Assembly (NCBI GenBank): GCA_041397825.1
Contig: JAWKVX010000005.1
Span: 551,241-615,240, forward strand
Length of the DNA: 64,000 nucleotides
Direction: 5' to 3'
DNA from: JANNSX01 sp041397825
Lineage (GTDB): Bacteria > Pseudomonadota > Alphaproteobacteria > Rhizobiales > Hyphomicrobiaceae
Translations under genes and position numbers: made by a program
Shown here: piece by piece, positions 8,409 to 17,231 of the stretch
How the letters are laid out: every line of letters starts with the position of its first letter
Position numbering within the stretch: the stretch's first letter is position 1
Notes under the pieces: generated by a model
Told to the model about the DNA's origin: nothing
Seen by the model: the letters and a program-made list of their open reading frames with translations, nothing else
The model's database searches: none

Positions 8409-9553
8409 GGCGCTTTCTCGCTTCGTGCCGCCATGACGAGTGCGTTCACAGCGTCCGACAGCGAGCGAGAGTTGCGCAGTCCGGCTTCGTCGAGCAGCGG
8501 ACGAGCCTCGCTCATGCGATTGCCGCGAAGATACAGAGTGATGGGCTTTGCGACCGCCCGACGTCTGCGGCAGGCCGCAACGAGCTGCTGCACCACATCG
8601 TCCATCCGGTTGCCGCAACTGATGATGCAGACGAGCACCGCCCGAATGGCCGGATCGTCATCCATTCGGGCAAAGGCCGCGGCGAAGCCGGCCTCACCAC
8701 GGCCACCTGTCACCATGGCGTCGATATCGACCAGCGTGCCGACCTGGCCGCCGGCAAGGGCGATCCAGTCCATGAGAGTGATGTTCAACCCCGAGCCGAA
8801 GCCGATGAGGCCGATCGAGCCACCCGCCGGGTTGTCCTTGAAGCGTGGAGCATCGGCCGCGGCGTCGCCCCCGACCTGGTCCGCAGACTGCAGCACATCG
8901 AACTCGGGATGCCGGGCGAGTGCCGTCTCGTCGACAAAGATGCGCGCGTCGAGGGCGACGAGCCGGCCATCGCGCGTCTCGACCAACGGATTGATCTCGG
9001 CCGTCACGGCATCCGATTCGCGCGAGAGCCGGAACAGCCTGTCGATGACCTCGCTGTAGGCTGGCCAGAGGGCCCGCTCGAGACCTAGGCCGGCAAATGC
9101 CTCCAGCAACTCCGCAGACTGGGGCCCATCGAGAACGTTGAGCTCGATGGTTCGAAGGTTCTGGGCGTCCTGCCGCGTGACCGCCTCGACGTCGATGCCG
9201 CCGCGGGCGGCCAAGAGAAGCCAGAGACGGCCATTGTCGATCTGGATGCCCAGATAGCGCTCACAAGCGAAGGCGATCCGCTCCTCGATCAGGACCTGCC
9301 TGACCTCGTGACCCGCGATCGTCATGCCTTGGAGCCTGGCCAGAGCGCGCCGGGCCTCCTCGCCCCCGGTCGCGACCATGATCCCGCCAGCCTTGCCGCG
9401 ACCACCGGCCGCCACCTGCGCCTTCAGAATGACAACCTCACCCTCGCCGACGGCTTCGAGGAGACCTGTCTCGTCCTCGACGACCGAGCCGATCGGCGTG
9501 GCGATCCCATAGCGGCGCAGCAGTGCTTTTCCCTGATGCTCGAGCAACAGCAT
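8405..9553 (-). CDS. Succinate/malate-CoA ligase beta subunit family (ATP-grasp)
   Basis: A 382-residue ATP-grasp subunit. It begins MLLLEHQGKALLRRYG, has the nucleotide-binding AQVAAGGRGKAGGI segment near residues 46-59, EINPLVE (metal binding) near 200, and a GLIGFGSGLNI segment in the CoA-ligase domain. Length is close to SucC (about 390). It is translationally coupled to the alpha gene at 8405-8408. It lies 119 bp downstream of the M20 deacylase gene on the same strand, with which it may be co-transcribed. Confidence 0.87.
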   Translation of the reverse strand: MLLLEHQGKALLRRYGIATPIGSVVEDETGLLEAVGEGEVVILKAQVAAGGRGKAGGIMVATGGEEARRALARLQGMTIAGHEVRQVLIEERIAFACERYLGIQIDNGRLWLLLAARGGIDVEAVTRQDAQNLRTIELNVLDGPQSAELLEAFAGLGLERALWPAYSEVIDRLFRLSRESDAVTAEINPLVETRDGRLVALDARIFVDETALARHPEFDVLQSADQVGGDAAADAPRFKDNPAGGSIGLIGFGSGLNITLMDWIALAGGQVGTLVDIDAMVTGGRGEAGFAAAFARMDDDPAIRAVLVCIISCGNRMDDVVQQLVAACRRRRAVAKPITLYLRGNRMSEARPLLDEAGLRNSRSLSDAVNALVMAARSEKAP

Positions 9554-9672
9554 GTCTCACCAGATGGATCGCCGGTGTCGCCGGCCGTGTTCGGCCGGGC
9601 GTCGCATCGGCGTACCGGCCAGACCCTGCCAATTCAGAACTATTATGTCAATTATTCGACCAGAGAGTCAAT

Positions 9673-10872
9673 TCAAGTGTCGGGAGCGTCCATGGTGAGT
9701 GGCTCGCCTTTCTCCAGCCGGTCGAGCAGCCGCGCTATCATGCGCTGGCACGCCTCGAGCTCTGAGATTGCCAGGAACTCGTCCGCCTTGTGAGCCTCGC
9801 CGATCGAGCCAGGGCCGCAGACGACGGAAGCGACGCCCGCACGGCCCTGAAACAGACCGGCCTCCGTGCCGTAGGCCACCTTGGCATGGTCGTTTCGGCC
9901 CACGAGCTGCTTGACGAATGTCACCGCGGGGTGCTCGGGCGCGATGTCGAGGCCCGGATACTCATAGAGCGGTTCGAAAACGATATCGGCCTCCGGGGCA
10001 ATTGCTCGCATGGCGGGGAGGAGCGTCTCGGTCGCGAAAGCCTTGATCCGCCGGGTGACGTCCTCGGCATCGACGCTCGCCAGATGCCGGAACTCGAAGG
10101 TGACACGGCAGTGCTCCGGCACGATGTTGATGGCGGTGCCGCCATCGATCAGTCCGGTCGACAGTGTCGAATGGGAAACGTCGAACGCGCCGTCGAAAGG
10201 ACCTTCGGCCGCCCAGCCACGCGCGATGTCCCGGAGGAACAGGACGAGCTCGGCGCCCGCCTCGATGGCGTTGACGGCATGCGGTGCGAGGCTCGAATGC
10301 GCCGGCCGGCCGGTCAGGTGGACGCGATAGCTCCGCCCGCCCTTATGAGCGATGATGACCTGCATCAGCGTCGGCTCCCCGACAATGCAGAGTGCGGGTT
10401 TGAGCGGCATGGCAGCGAGTCGCTCGACGAGGCTGCGCACGCCAAGGCAACCGAGCTCTTCGTCGTAGGAGATGGCGATGTGCACCGGCGCCCTGAGAGG
10501 CCGGCGCAGCATCTCCGGCACCGCGGCGAGGACGATGCCGAGAAAGCCCTTCATGTCCGCGGTCCCGCGACCATAAAGTTTGCCATCAGCCTCCCTGAGC
10601 GTGAACGGATCGCTCGACCACGCCTGCCCATCGACCGGCACGACGTCGCTGTGCCCCGACAGGATGACGCCTCGTGCGTTTGCGGGGCCGATCGTTGCCC
10701 AGAGATTGCCCTTCTCGCCACCGGGCGCCCAGAGAATGTCGGAGGTCACGCCGTGGCTGGCGAGATAACGCTCGACATAGAGCAGGAGATCGCGATTGGG
10801 GTCGCGCGACACCGTCGGGAAGCCGACGAGGTCACGGATCAGGGCGATGCTGGTCGACAAATCGAGAGCCAT
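9673..10872 (-). CDS. M20 family acetylornithine deacetylase-like amidohydrolase (ArgE-type)
   Basis: A 399-residue dinuclear zinc hydrolase that removes acyl groups from N-acyl amino acids. The metal ligand motif SGHSDVVPVDG and the second motif YGRGTADMKGF are clear, followed by the catalytic EE-type segment YDEELGCLG. The ATG at 10872 is chosen because GAGGAGG lies about 11 bases upstream; an ATG at 10929 adds 19 non-conserved residues. It is divergent from the ABC importer operon starting at 11075. No arginine biosynthesis genes are nearby, so a peripheral N-acyl amino acid substrate is more likely than acetylornithine. Confidence 0.87.
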   Translation of the reverse strand: MALDLSTSIALIRDLVGFPTVSRDPNRDLLLYVERYLASHGVTSDILWAPGGEKGNLWATIGPANARGVILSGHSDVVPVDGQAWSSDPFTLREADGKLYGRGTADMKGFLGIVLAAVPEMLRRPLRAPVHIAISYDEELGCLGVRSLVERLAAMPLKPALCIVGEPTLMQVIIAHKGGRSYRVHLTGRPAHSSLAPHAVNAIEAGAELVLFLRDIARGWAAEGPFDGAFDVSHSTLSTGLIDGGTAINIVPEHCRVTFEFRHLASVDAEDVTRRIKAFATETLLPAMRAIAPEADIVFEPLYEYPGLDIAPEHPAVTFVKQLVGRNDHAKVAYGTEAGLFQGRAGVASVVCGPGSIGEAHKADEFLAISELEACQRMIARLLDRLEKGEPLTMDAPDT

Positions 10873-11002
10873 GGTCGTGCTTTCCTCCTCGCCGGCTGCC
10901 GCGCGCCTGGCTTGAGACGGTTTGAGCACGGGCGGCGGCGGCCGTCCATGGATGAGTGATCGAGATCATCCGTTGCGCGCTGTCTGCCTCACTCATAAGA
11001 TT

Positions 11003-11015
11003 GCCGGTAACCGGC
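11003..11015. promoter_or_regulatory. 13-bp perfect inverted repeat in divergent promoter region
   Basis: GCCGGT-A-ACCGGC lies in the 202-bp gap between the divergent M20 deacylase (10872) and ABC substrate-binding protein (11075) genes. The position suits a shared operator. GC-rich short palindromes arise often by chance in such DNA, so support is weak and no cognate regulator gene is adjacent. Confidence 0.3.
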
Positions 11016-11074
11016 TTGCCGACCGTGTCAAGTCGGAGAAGATTGTACCGTCAGGGTTCATCGAGGAGGAAATC

Positions 11075-12667
11075 ATGTCCAAGTGGATCAGGCCATCGGT
11101 TCTCGCGATCGTAGCCAGTCTGACCCTCGCAGCGCCGCCGGCGTTCGCGGCGACACCCGCCGATACGCTTGTTGTCGCCAAGCTGATCGATGACACGATC
11201 ACGCTCGATCCCGCAGAGGTCTACGAGTTCACCGGGGGTGAGGTGATCACGAACGTCTACGAGCGGATCATGCGTTTCGAGGCCGAGGACCTGAGCACCT
11301 TGGTGGGCGGCGCCGTCGAAAGCTGGACCATCAGCGACGATCAGAAGACCTTTACCTTCAAACTGCGTCCAGGCCAGAAGTTCCATTCCGGCAATCCGGT
11401 CACTGCAGAGGACGTGGCCTTCTCGCTGCAACGGACGATCATTCTCAACAAGACTCCCGCATTCCTCATCGGCCAGTTCGGCTGGACCGCAGAAAACGTC
11501 AAGGATTTGGTCAAGGCCACCGACGAATCGACCGTCCAGCTGACAATCGTCGAAGATTTTGCGCCGTCGCTGGTACTGAACCTGCTCTCCTCGGGCGTTG
11601 CTTCGGTCGTCGAGAAGAAGTTGGTGATGGAGCATGATGTCGAGGGCGATCTCGGCAACGCCTGGCTCAAGGATCATTCGGCGGGCTCGGGCGCGTTCGT
11701 GCTCAAGTCGTGGAAGCCCAACGAGGTCATCGTTATGGAGGCGAACCCCGACTATCGCCTCGGCGCACCCAAGGTGAAGCGTGTGATCTTCAGGCATACG
11801 CCAGAGCCTTCCGCCCAACGTCTCCTGGTCGAGAAGGGCGACGCCGACATGGCGCGTGACTTGACCGCCGATCAGATCAAGGGCCTCGAGGGTAATGCCG
11901 ATGTGGTCATCTCACAGTATCCGTCGGCGGACACATATTATCTGGCGCTCAGCCAGAAGTATGAGCCTCTCGCCAATCCAAAGGTGCGCGAGGCGATCCG
12001 CTATCTGGTCGACTACGATGGCATGGTGAACTCTTTCCTCAAGGGGCAGTTCATCGTCCATCAATCCTTCTGGCCGCAAGGGTTCTTCGCCTCCTATGAC
12101 GAGAACCCTTTTCATCTCGACGTCGAGAAGGCCAAGGGACTTCTGAAGGAAGCCGGTTATCCGGACGGCTTCAACGTCCGGATCGATTCCTTCAACACCT
12201 CGCCGATGGTCGAGATCTACCAGTCGATCCAACAGACCATGGCACAAGCTGGCATCAAGGCGGAGATCGTGCAGCACGACGCCAAGGACGTGTTCACGCT
12301 CTATCGTGCCCGTCAGCACCAGATCGTCGGCCTCTATTGGTCACCGGACTACATGGACCCACACTCGAATGCCGATAGCTTCGCGCGCAATCCGGACAAC
12401 TCCGACGATGCAAAATCGAAGCCGTTGGCCTGGCGCAACAGCTGGGACATTCCCGAGCTGACGAAGATGACCGATGCAGCTGTGCGCGAGAAGGATACCG
12501 AGAAGCGCAAGCAGATGTATATCGAGATCCAGAAAGAGGTGCAGCGCGACGGAGCCTTCGTCATCATGTTCCAGCCGACGAAGCAGGTGGCCATGCGCAA
12601 GGGTGTGCAGGGCTTCGTGCACGGACCGACCTTCGACGTGGTCTACTACCGGCTGGTCAGCAAGTGA
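11075..12667 (+). CDS. ABC transporter periplasmic substrate-binding protein, peptide/nickel family 5
   Basis: A 530-residue family 5 solute-binding protein that captures a ligand in the periplasm. A Sec signal peptide is evident: charged MSKWIRP, a hydrophobic stretch and a cleavage site after PPAFA. The mature part shows TLVVAKLIDDTITLDPAE and KTFTFKLRPGQKFHSG, characteristic of DppA/OppA/NikA-type proteins. The ATG at 11075 follows the strong ribosome site GAGGAGG; the longer frame from 10922 adds non-conserved sequence. It heads an operon with two permeases and two ATPases (12696-16295). The ligand cannot be named; dipeptides, nickel complexes or opines are all handled by this family. Confidence 0.92.
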   Translation: MSKWIRPSVLAIVASLTLAAPPAFAATPADTLVVAKLIDDTITLDPAEVYEFTGGEVITNVYERIMRFEAEDLSTLVGGAVESWTISDDQKTFTFKLRPGQKFHSGNPVTAEDVAFSLQRTIILNKTPAFLIGQFGWTAENVKDLVKATDESTVQLTIVEDFAPSLVLNLLSSGVASVVEKKLVMEHDVEGDLGNAWLKDHSAGSGAFVLKSWKPNEVIVMEANPDYRLGAPKVKRVIFRHTPEPSAQRLLVEKGDADMARDLTADQIKGLEGNADVVISQYPSADTYYLALSQKYEPLANPKVREAIRYLVDYDGMVNSFLKGQFIVHQSFWPQGFFASYDENPFHLDVEKAKGLLKEAGYPDGFNVRIDSFNTSPMVEIYQSIQQTMAQAGIKAEIVQHDAKDVFTLYRARQHQIVGLYWSPDYMDPHSNADSFARNPDNSDDAKSKPLAWRNSWDIPELTKMTDAAVREKDTEKRKQMYIEIQKEVQRDGAFVIMFQPTKQVAMRKGVQGFVHGPTFDVVYYRLVSK

Positions 12668-12695
12668 AGCGGCTCACACTGGGAGCGTCTGACAC

Positions 12696-13763
12696 ATGAC
12701 CGACGCCGCCGCGACAGAACTGGTGACAATGCCGTCGCGGCGGTCACGACTTCCCGGGCTCCTGACGGCCATCGGTCGTCAGGCGCTTTCGGTGGCACTG
12801 ACGTTTCTCGGCCTTACCTGCGTCACTTTCGTGATAGGCCGGATGATCCCGACCGATCCCGTCATCGCCATCGTCGGCCAAAAGGCGCCGGAGGATGTCT
12901 ATCAGCGGGTTTTCCATGAGCTTGGACTCGATCAGCCGATCTACGTCCAGTACTGGCGCTATCTTATGAAAGTGCTGCACGGTGATTTCGGCGTCTCGCT
13001 GTTCTCCTCCAAGCCCGTGTTGCACGACCTGATGAATGTCTTTCCGGCGACCATCGAGCTGTCTACCGTTGCCATCTTGATCGGCGTGCTGCTTGGCGTG
13101 CCGCTCGGTGTCGCTGCTGCAGCACGACAGGGAAAGCTCACCGACCACGTCATTCGCGTGCTTGGCCTGATCGGCTACTCGATGCCGGTATTCTGGCTGG
13201 GCATGGTCGGCCTGCTCCTGTTCTACGGCAAGCTCGATTGGCTGCCGGGTCCGGGGCGCTTCGACGTCATGTATGAAGGTTGGATGGAGCCGACGACCGG
13301 TTTCATGCTGATCGACAGCCTGATTGCCGGCGAGCCGGACATCTTCTGGGACTCGTTGAGGCATCTGATCCTGCCGGCAACCCTGTTGGGCTACCTCTCG
13401 CTCGCCTACATTGCGCGCATGACGCGAAGCTTCATGCTGAAGGAGCTGCGTCAGGAGTACGTGCTGACGGCACAGGTCAAGGGCCTGTCGCGGACTGCCG
13501 TGATCTGGGGGCATGCCTTTCGAAACATCCTGGTCTCCCTCATCACCGTCATCGCGCTGTCCTATGGCTATCTCCTCGAAGGTGCCGTGCTGACGGAGAC
13601 GGTGTTCTCGTGGCCCGGCCTCGGGCTCTACATGAAGAATGGTCTCTTCAATGCGGACATGAATGCTGTGCTCGGCGGCACGATGGTGGTCGGCATCGTC
13701 TTCATCGGTCTCAATCTTCTCTCCGACCTCGCCTACTGGATCGTGGATCCGCGCGCCCGATGA
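12696..13763 (+). CDS. ABC transporter permease, DppB/NikB type
   Basis: A 355-residue inner-membrane permease. It has an N-terminal membrane segment (LSVALTFLGLTCVTFVIG), the periplasmic LGLDQPIYVQYWRYL region and several further helices. The EAA-loop signature (EYVLTAQVKGLSRTAVIWGHAFRN) contacts the ATPases. It lies 28 bp after the binding protein, and its stop overlaps the next gene (ATGA at 13760). Length exceeds the usual 310-340 by a short cytoplasmic N-terminus and an extended loop after helix 4. Confidence 0.92.
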   Translation: MTDAAATELVTMPSRRSRLPGLLTAIGRQALSVALTFLGLTCVTFVIGRMIPTDPVIAIVGQKAPEDVYQRVFHELGLDQPIYVQYWRYLMKVLHGDFGVSLFSSKPVLHDLMNVFPATIELSTVAILIGVLLGVPLGVAAAARQGKLTDHVIRVLGLIGYSMPVFWLGMVGLLLFYGKLDWLPGPGRFDVMYEGWMEPTTGFMLIDSLIAGEPDIFWDSLRHLILPATLLGYLSLAYIARMTRSFMLKELRQEYVLTAQVKGLSRTAVIWGHAFRNILVSLITVIALSYGYLLEGAVLTETVFSWPGLGLYMKNGLFNADMNAVLGGTMVVGIVFIGLNLLSDLAYWIVDPRAR

Positions 13764-14674
13764 CCGTGAACGCCGCTCCTCAAACCTGGCGGGCTTGGCT
13801 CACGGCGGAAGCGCCCCAAAGCCGGTTGCAGGCCCAGCTGGGTCGCGCCTATGCGAGTTGGCGGTCATTGGCCCAGAACCCGCTGGCGCTCGTCGGGCTC
13901 GTCATCATTCTTCTCCTGGCACTACTCGCCCTGCTGGCCCCGGTGATCGCTCCCTATTCTCCGGTCGAGCAGGATCTCACCAATCGGCTGCAGCCCGCAA
14001 CCGCGGCTCACCCGTTCGGCACCGACGAACTTGGCCGCGATATCTTTAGTCGCCTCCTCTACGGCTCGCGCATCACCTTGCTCATCATCTTTCTCGTCTC
14101 GATCATCGTGCTTCCCCTGGGTCTCGCGATAGGAACGGCCTCGGGCTATTTCGGAGGTCTCATCGATACGGTTTTGATGCGCGTGACGGACATCTTCCTC
14201 GCGTTCCCGCGCCTGATCTTGGCGCTCGCCTTCGCGGCTGCCTTGGGGCCTGGCATCGAGAATGCCGTGATTGCCATCTCGCTCACCGCCTGGCCGCCCT
14301 ATGCGCGGCTGGCGCGCGCGGAGACGCTGACCATCCGCAAGAGCGAGTTCATCGATGCCGCGCGCATGCAAGGCGCAACGTCAGCGCATATTCTCGCCAA
14401 TCACGTCGTACCGATCTGCCTGCCCTCTGTCCTCGTGCGTCTCACCCTCGACATGGCCGGCATCGTGCTGACGGCGGCCGGACTCGGATTTCTCGGCCTG
14501 GGCGCGCAGCCACCGATGCCGGAGTGGGGACTGATGATCGCCAATGGCCGGCAATACCTGCTCGATCAATGGTGGGTGTCCACCGTTCCCGGTCTTGCCA
14601 TTTTTGTGATCAGTCTTGCATTCAACCTCTTGGGCGATGGGCTCCGTGATGCCCTGGACTCGAGGTCATCTTGA
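13760..14674 (+). CDS. ABC transporter permease, DppC/NikC type
   Basis: A 304-residue inner-membrane permease partner. After a cytoplasmic lead it has the hydrophobic segment LVGLVIILLLALLALLAPVIAPYSP, the family motif HPFGTDELGRDIFSRLLYGSR near residues 79-99, and the EAA loop IDAARMQGATSAHILANHVVP. The ATG at 13760 overlaps the stop of the upstream permease. The region upstream in the same frame overlaps that permease and is not coding. The 3' end overlaps the ATPase start (TTGA at 14671). Confidence 0.92.
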   Translation: MTVNAAPQTWRAWLTAEAPQSRLQAQLGRAYASWRSLAQNPLALVGLVIILLLALLALLAPVIAPYSPVEQDLTNRLQPATAAHPFGTDELGRDIFSRLLYGSRITLLIIFLVSIIVLPLGLAIGTASGYFGGLIDTVLMRVTDIFLAFPRLILALAFAAALGPGIENAVIAISLTAWPPYARLARAETLTIRKSEFIDAARMQGATSAHILANHVVPICLPSVLVRLTLDMAGIVLTAAGLGFLGLGAQPPMPEWGLMIANGRQYLLDQWWVSTVPGLAIFVISLAFNLLGDGLRDALDSRSS

Positions 14675-15537
14675 GCCAGACGCCCATTATCGATATCGAG
14701 GGCCTGACCGTCACCTATCGCGGTCAGGCGCGCGTGGTGACGGCCGTCAAGGACATCACCTTGGCGCTGGGTCGCGAGCGTCTCGGCATCGTGGGAGAGT
14801 CCGGCTCGGGCAAGTCGACGATCGGCCGGGCCATCCTGAAGCTTTTGCCCGAGACCGCCCGGATCGAGGCCCGCCGCCTCAGACTGGGCGGGACCGACCT
14901 GTTGCAAGCGAGCGAGCGACAGATGCGCGCCATTCGCGGCCGGCGTATTTCCATGGTGTTGCAGGACCCGAAATACTCACTCAATCCTGTCATCACGGTC
15001 GGCGAGCAGATCGCCGAGAGCTATCGCGTGCACACGTCGTCGCGGCGCGCCGAAGCCAGGCAGCGTGCGCTCGACATGCTCGCGGCCGTGCATATCCGCG
15101 ATCCCGCACGCGTCTACGATCTCTATCCGCACGAGGTGTCGGGCGGCATGGGCCAGCGCATCATGATCGCGATGATGCTGATTCCCGAGCCCGAGGTGCT
15201 GATCGCCGACGAGCCGACCTCGGCGCTCGATGTCACGGTCCAAGCGCGACTGCTCGAGCTCATCGACGAGATCATCCAGCGTCGCGGCATGGCGCTGATC
15301 CTGATCAGTCACAATCTCAATCTCGTCGCCTCGTTCTGCGACCGGGTGGTGGTCATGTATGCCGGCCGCATCATGGAAGTTTGCAAGGCGTCCGAGCTCA
15401 GCGCCGCGCGGCATCCCTATACTCGAGGTCTCATCGCCTGCCGGCCGGTGATCGGCCAGCCGGTCGCTGAGCTTCCGACGTTGACGCGCGATTCTGCATG
15501 GCTGGATGCTCCTGCAACCTTGGGGGCGGAGTCGTGA
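14671..15537 (+). CDS. ABC transporter ATPase, DppD/NikD type
   Basis: A 288-residue ATP-binding subunit energising the importer. Walker A is GESGSGKST, the signature is VSGGMGQRI, and Walker B is VLIADEPTSALD; the switch histidine follows in LISHNLN. The start codon is TTG at 14671, overlapping the permease stop. It lacks the cysteine-rich C-terminal extension of true oligopeptide ATPases, which makes it more like NikD. Compare the longer pair at 51002-52953, which has that extension. Confidence 0.9.
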   Translation: MSQTPIIDIEGLTVTYRGQARVVTAVKDITLALGRERLGIVGESGSGKSTIGRAILKLLPETARIEARRLRLGGTDLLQASERQMRAIRGRRISMVLQDPKYSLNPVITVGEQIAESYRVHTSSRRAEARQRALDMLAAVHIRDPARVYDLYPHEVSGGMGQRIMIAMMLIPEPEVLIADEPTSALDVTVQARLLELIDEIIQRRGMALILISHNLNLVASFCDRVVVMYAGRIMEVCKASELSAARHPYTRGLIACRPVIGQPVAELPTLTRDSAWLDAPATLGAES

Positions 15538-16295
15538 TCGAGGTCGAGGACCTCAGCGTCGCCTTCGGCGCAGGCGCGCGGCGCGTCGAGGTGGTCCGCC
15601 GTGTCGGTTGGACGGTGGATCGCGGAGAGGTCTTCGGCCTCGTCGGGGAATCGGGGTGCGGCAAGACGACGGCGCTCCGCGCGATTGCGGGACTCATTCC
15701 TCTCTCGGGAGGAGCCATCAGGATCGACGGCCGTGGCATGCTCATGCGCCGGAGCAAGGCGGACCGGCGGCTCGTGCAGATGGTCTACCAGGACCCCTAC
15801 GGCTCACTCAATCCGACCCACACCGTCGACCGCGTTCTGAACGAGCCGCTCGCCATTCACCGCTTGGGCAACCGGGGAAGCCGGATCGAGCAGGCCTTGA
15901 GTGAGGTCGGCCTCGGCCCCGAGCATCGGTTCCGCTTTCCGCATCAGTTGTCGGGCGGCCAGCGCCAGCGCGTCGCGATCGCGCGCGCGCTGATTGCCGA
16001 TCCGGGCATCTTGCTGCTCGACGAGCCTACCTCGGCGCTCGATCTCTCGGTTCAGGCCGAGATTCTCAACCTGCTGAAGCGGATCGGCAGGGAGCGGGCG
16101 CTCACCATGCTGCTCGTCAGCCACGACCTTGCCGTCATTGCGCACATGTGCGACCGGATCGCCGTGATGCTCAAGGGCGAAATCGTCGAAGTGATGGATG
16201 TCGATCAATTGCGCCGGGGCGACTGCCGCCACGACTATACGCGCAACCTGATTGCCTCGACCTATCTGACCGGTGAGCAGCGCGCACCGGGCTAG
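15534..16295 (+). CDS. ABC transporter ATPase, DppF/NikE type
   Basis: A 253-residue ATP-binding subunit, partner of the preceding ATPase. Walker A GESGCGKTT, signature LSGGQRQRV, Walker B ILLLDEPTSALDLS and the switch region LLVSHDL are intact. A GTG start at 15534 overlaps the preceding stop (GTGA) and begins VIEVEDLSVAFG; an ATG at 15498 would add 12 residues. It is the last transporter gene; an SDR follows 54 bp downstream. Like its partner it is short, of nickel-type length. Confidence 0.9.
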   Translation: MIEVEDLSVAFGAGARRVEVVRRVGWTVDRGEVFGLVGESGCGKTTALRAIAGLIPLSGGAIRIDGRGMLMRRSKADRRLVQMVYQDPYGSLNPTHTVDRVLNEPLAIHRLGNRGSRIEQALSEVGLGPEHRFRFPHQLSGGQRQRVAIARALIADPGILLLDEPTSALDLSVQAEILNLLKRIGRERALTMLLVSHDLAVIAHMCDRIAVMLKGEIVEVMDVDQLRRGDCRHDYTRNLIASTYLTGEQRAPG

Positions 16296-16349
16296 AGTAT
16301 GCTGATGGCGGCCCAGATGGCGCCGCCGGATCGACAAGGGAGACTCACC

Positions 16350-17078
16350 ATGAAGATGCTCCTCGAAGGTCGCCATGCCCTCGTGACGGGTGCAGCCGGC
16401 GGCATCGGCCGGGCCGTCGTCTCGGCCTTCACGGCGCATGGCGCCCGTTGCTCCGCTTTCGATCAAGTGTCTGGGGACGGCGTTGCCGCCTGCGATGTCA
16501 CCAGCGAAAGTTCCGTCAAGGACGCCTTCGACCAGGCCGAGCGGACCGGCAGGGTGACGGACATCGTTCACCTCGCCGGCGTTCTCTCCGTCGGTACGAT
16601 CGCCGAACTGGAAATTGCCGAGCTCCGCCGTGTCCTCGACATCAATTTGATCGGCAGTTTTGTCGTCGCGCGCGAGGCGGCGCGTCGTCTCGAGCCAGGC
16701 TCGACGATCACGCTGATGTCCTCGCAGGCCGGCCTCAAGAGTGGCGCGAACTGGTCTGTCTATTGCGCGAGCAAGGCCGGGGTCAACCGCCTGATGGAGG
16801 CACTGACCGAGGAGCTCGGACCACGGCGCATCCGCGTCAACTGCGTCTGTCCGGGCAACGTCGCAACGCGCATGATGGCCGACGCCGAGGCGCGCGCCAG
16901 CCGCCTCAGATCGATGAGCATCGAGGCAGTGCAGGAGGGTTACCGGGCCGAGATTCCGCTCGGGCGCTATGCGGAGCCTTCCGAGATCGCCTCGGTTTGT
17001 GTCTTCCTGGCCTCCGACCTCGCAAGCTATGTCAACGGCACGTCGATCGTCGCCGATGGCGGCGAGCTGTCGAGGTGA
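16350..17078 (+). CDS. SDR family oxidoreductase
   Basis: A 242-residue short-chain dehydrogenase. TGAAGGIG binds the cofactor, SSQAG carries the catalytic serine and YCASK the tyrosine and lysine; VADGGELSR closes the fold. The ATG at 16350 follows AAGGGAG; a start at 16299 would add 17 residues without homology. It is 54 bp after the ABC ATPase on the same strand and is probably read with the transporter, so it may act on the imported compound or its product. Confidence 0.87.
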   Translation: MKMLLEGRHALVTGAAGGIGRAVVSAFTAHGARCSAFDQVSGDGVAACDVTSESSVKDAFDQAERTGRVTDIVHLAGVLSVGTIAELEIAELRRVLDINLIGSFVVAREAARRLEPGSTITLMSSQAGLKSGANWSVYCASKAGVNRLMEALTEELGPRRIRVNCVCPGNVATRMMADAEARASRLRSMSIEAVQEGYRAEIPLGRYAEPSEIASVCVFLASDLASYVNGTSIVADGGELSR

Positions 17079-17131
17079 GGAGCACAGGCGGTCGATTGCC
17101 GGGAATTGGCTTGAAGCACGGTGCCGGCATC

Positions 17132-17153
17132 TGGCGCGCCTCCCGGCGCGCTA
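17132..17153. terminator. Strong GC hairpin between convergent genes
   Basis: Arms GCGCGCC (17134-17140) and GGCGCGC (17145-17151) enclose a TCCC loop and extend by one G-T and one T-A pair. It sits between the converging ends of the SDR (17078) and the M24 gene (17232). No T tract follows on either strand, so it is not a canonical intrinsic terminator; it could still limit read-through or stabilise a transcript end. Confidence 0.35.
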
Positions 17154-17231
17154 CCGAATGTCCGCCGGGCCTATTTGAAAAGCGCCGTTTGGCCTGTCTG
17201 GCGCTCGGCTCCGGCACGACCTGTCGTGAGC

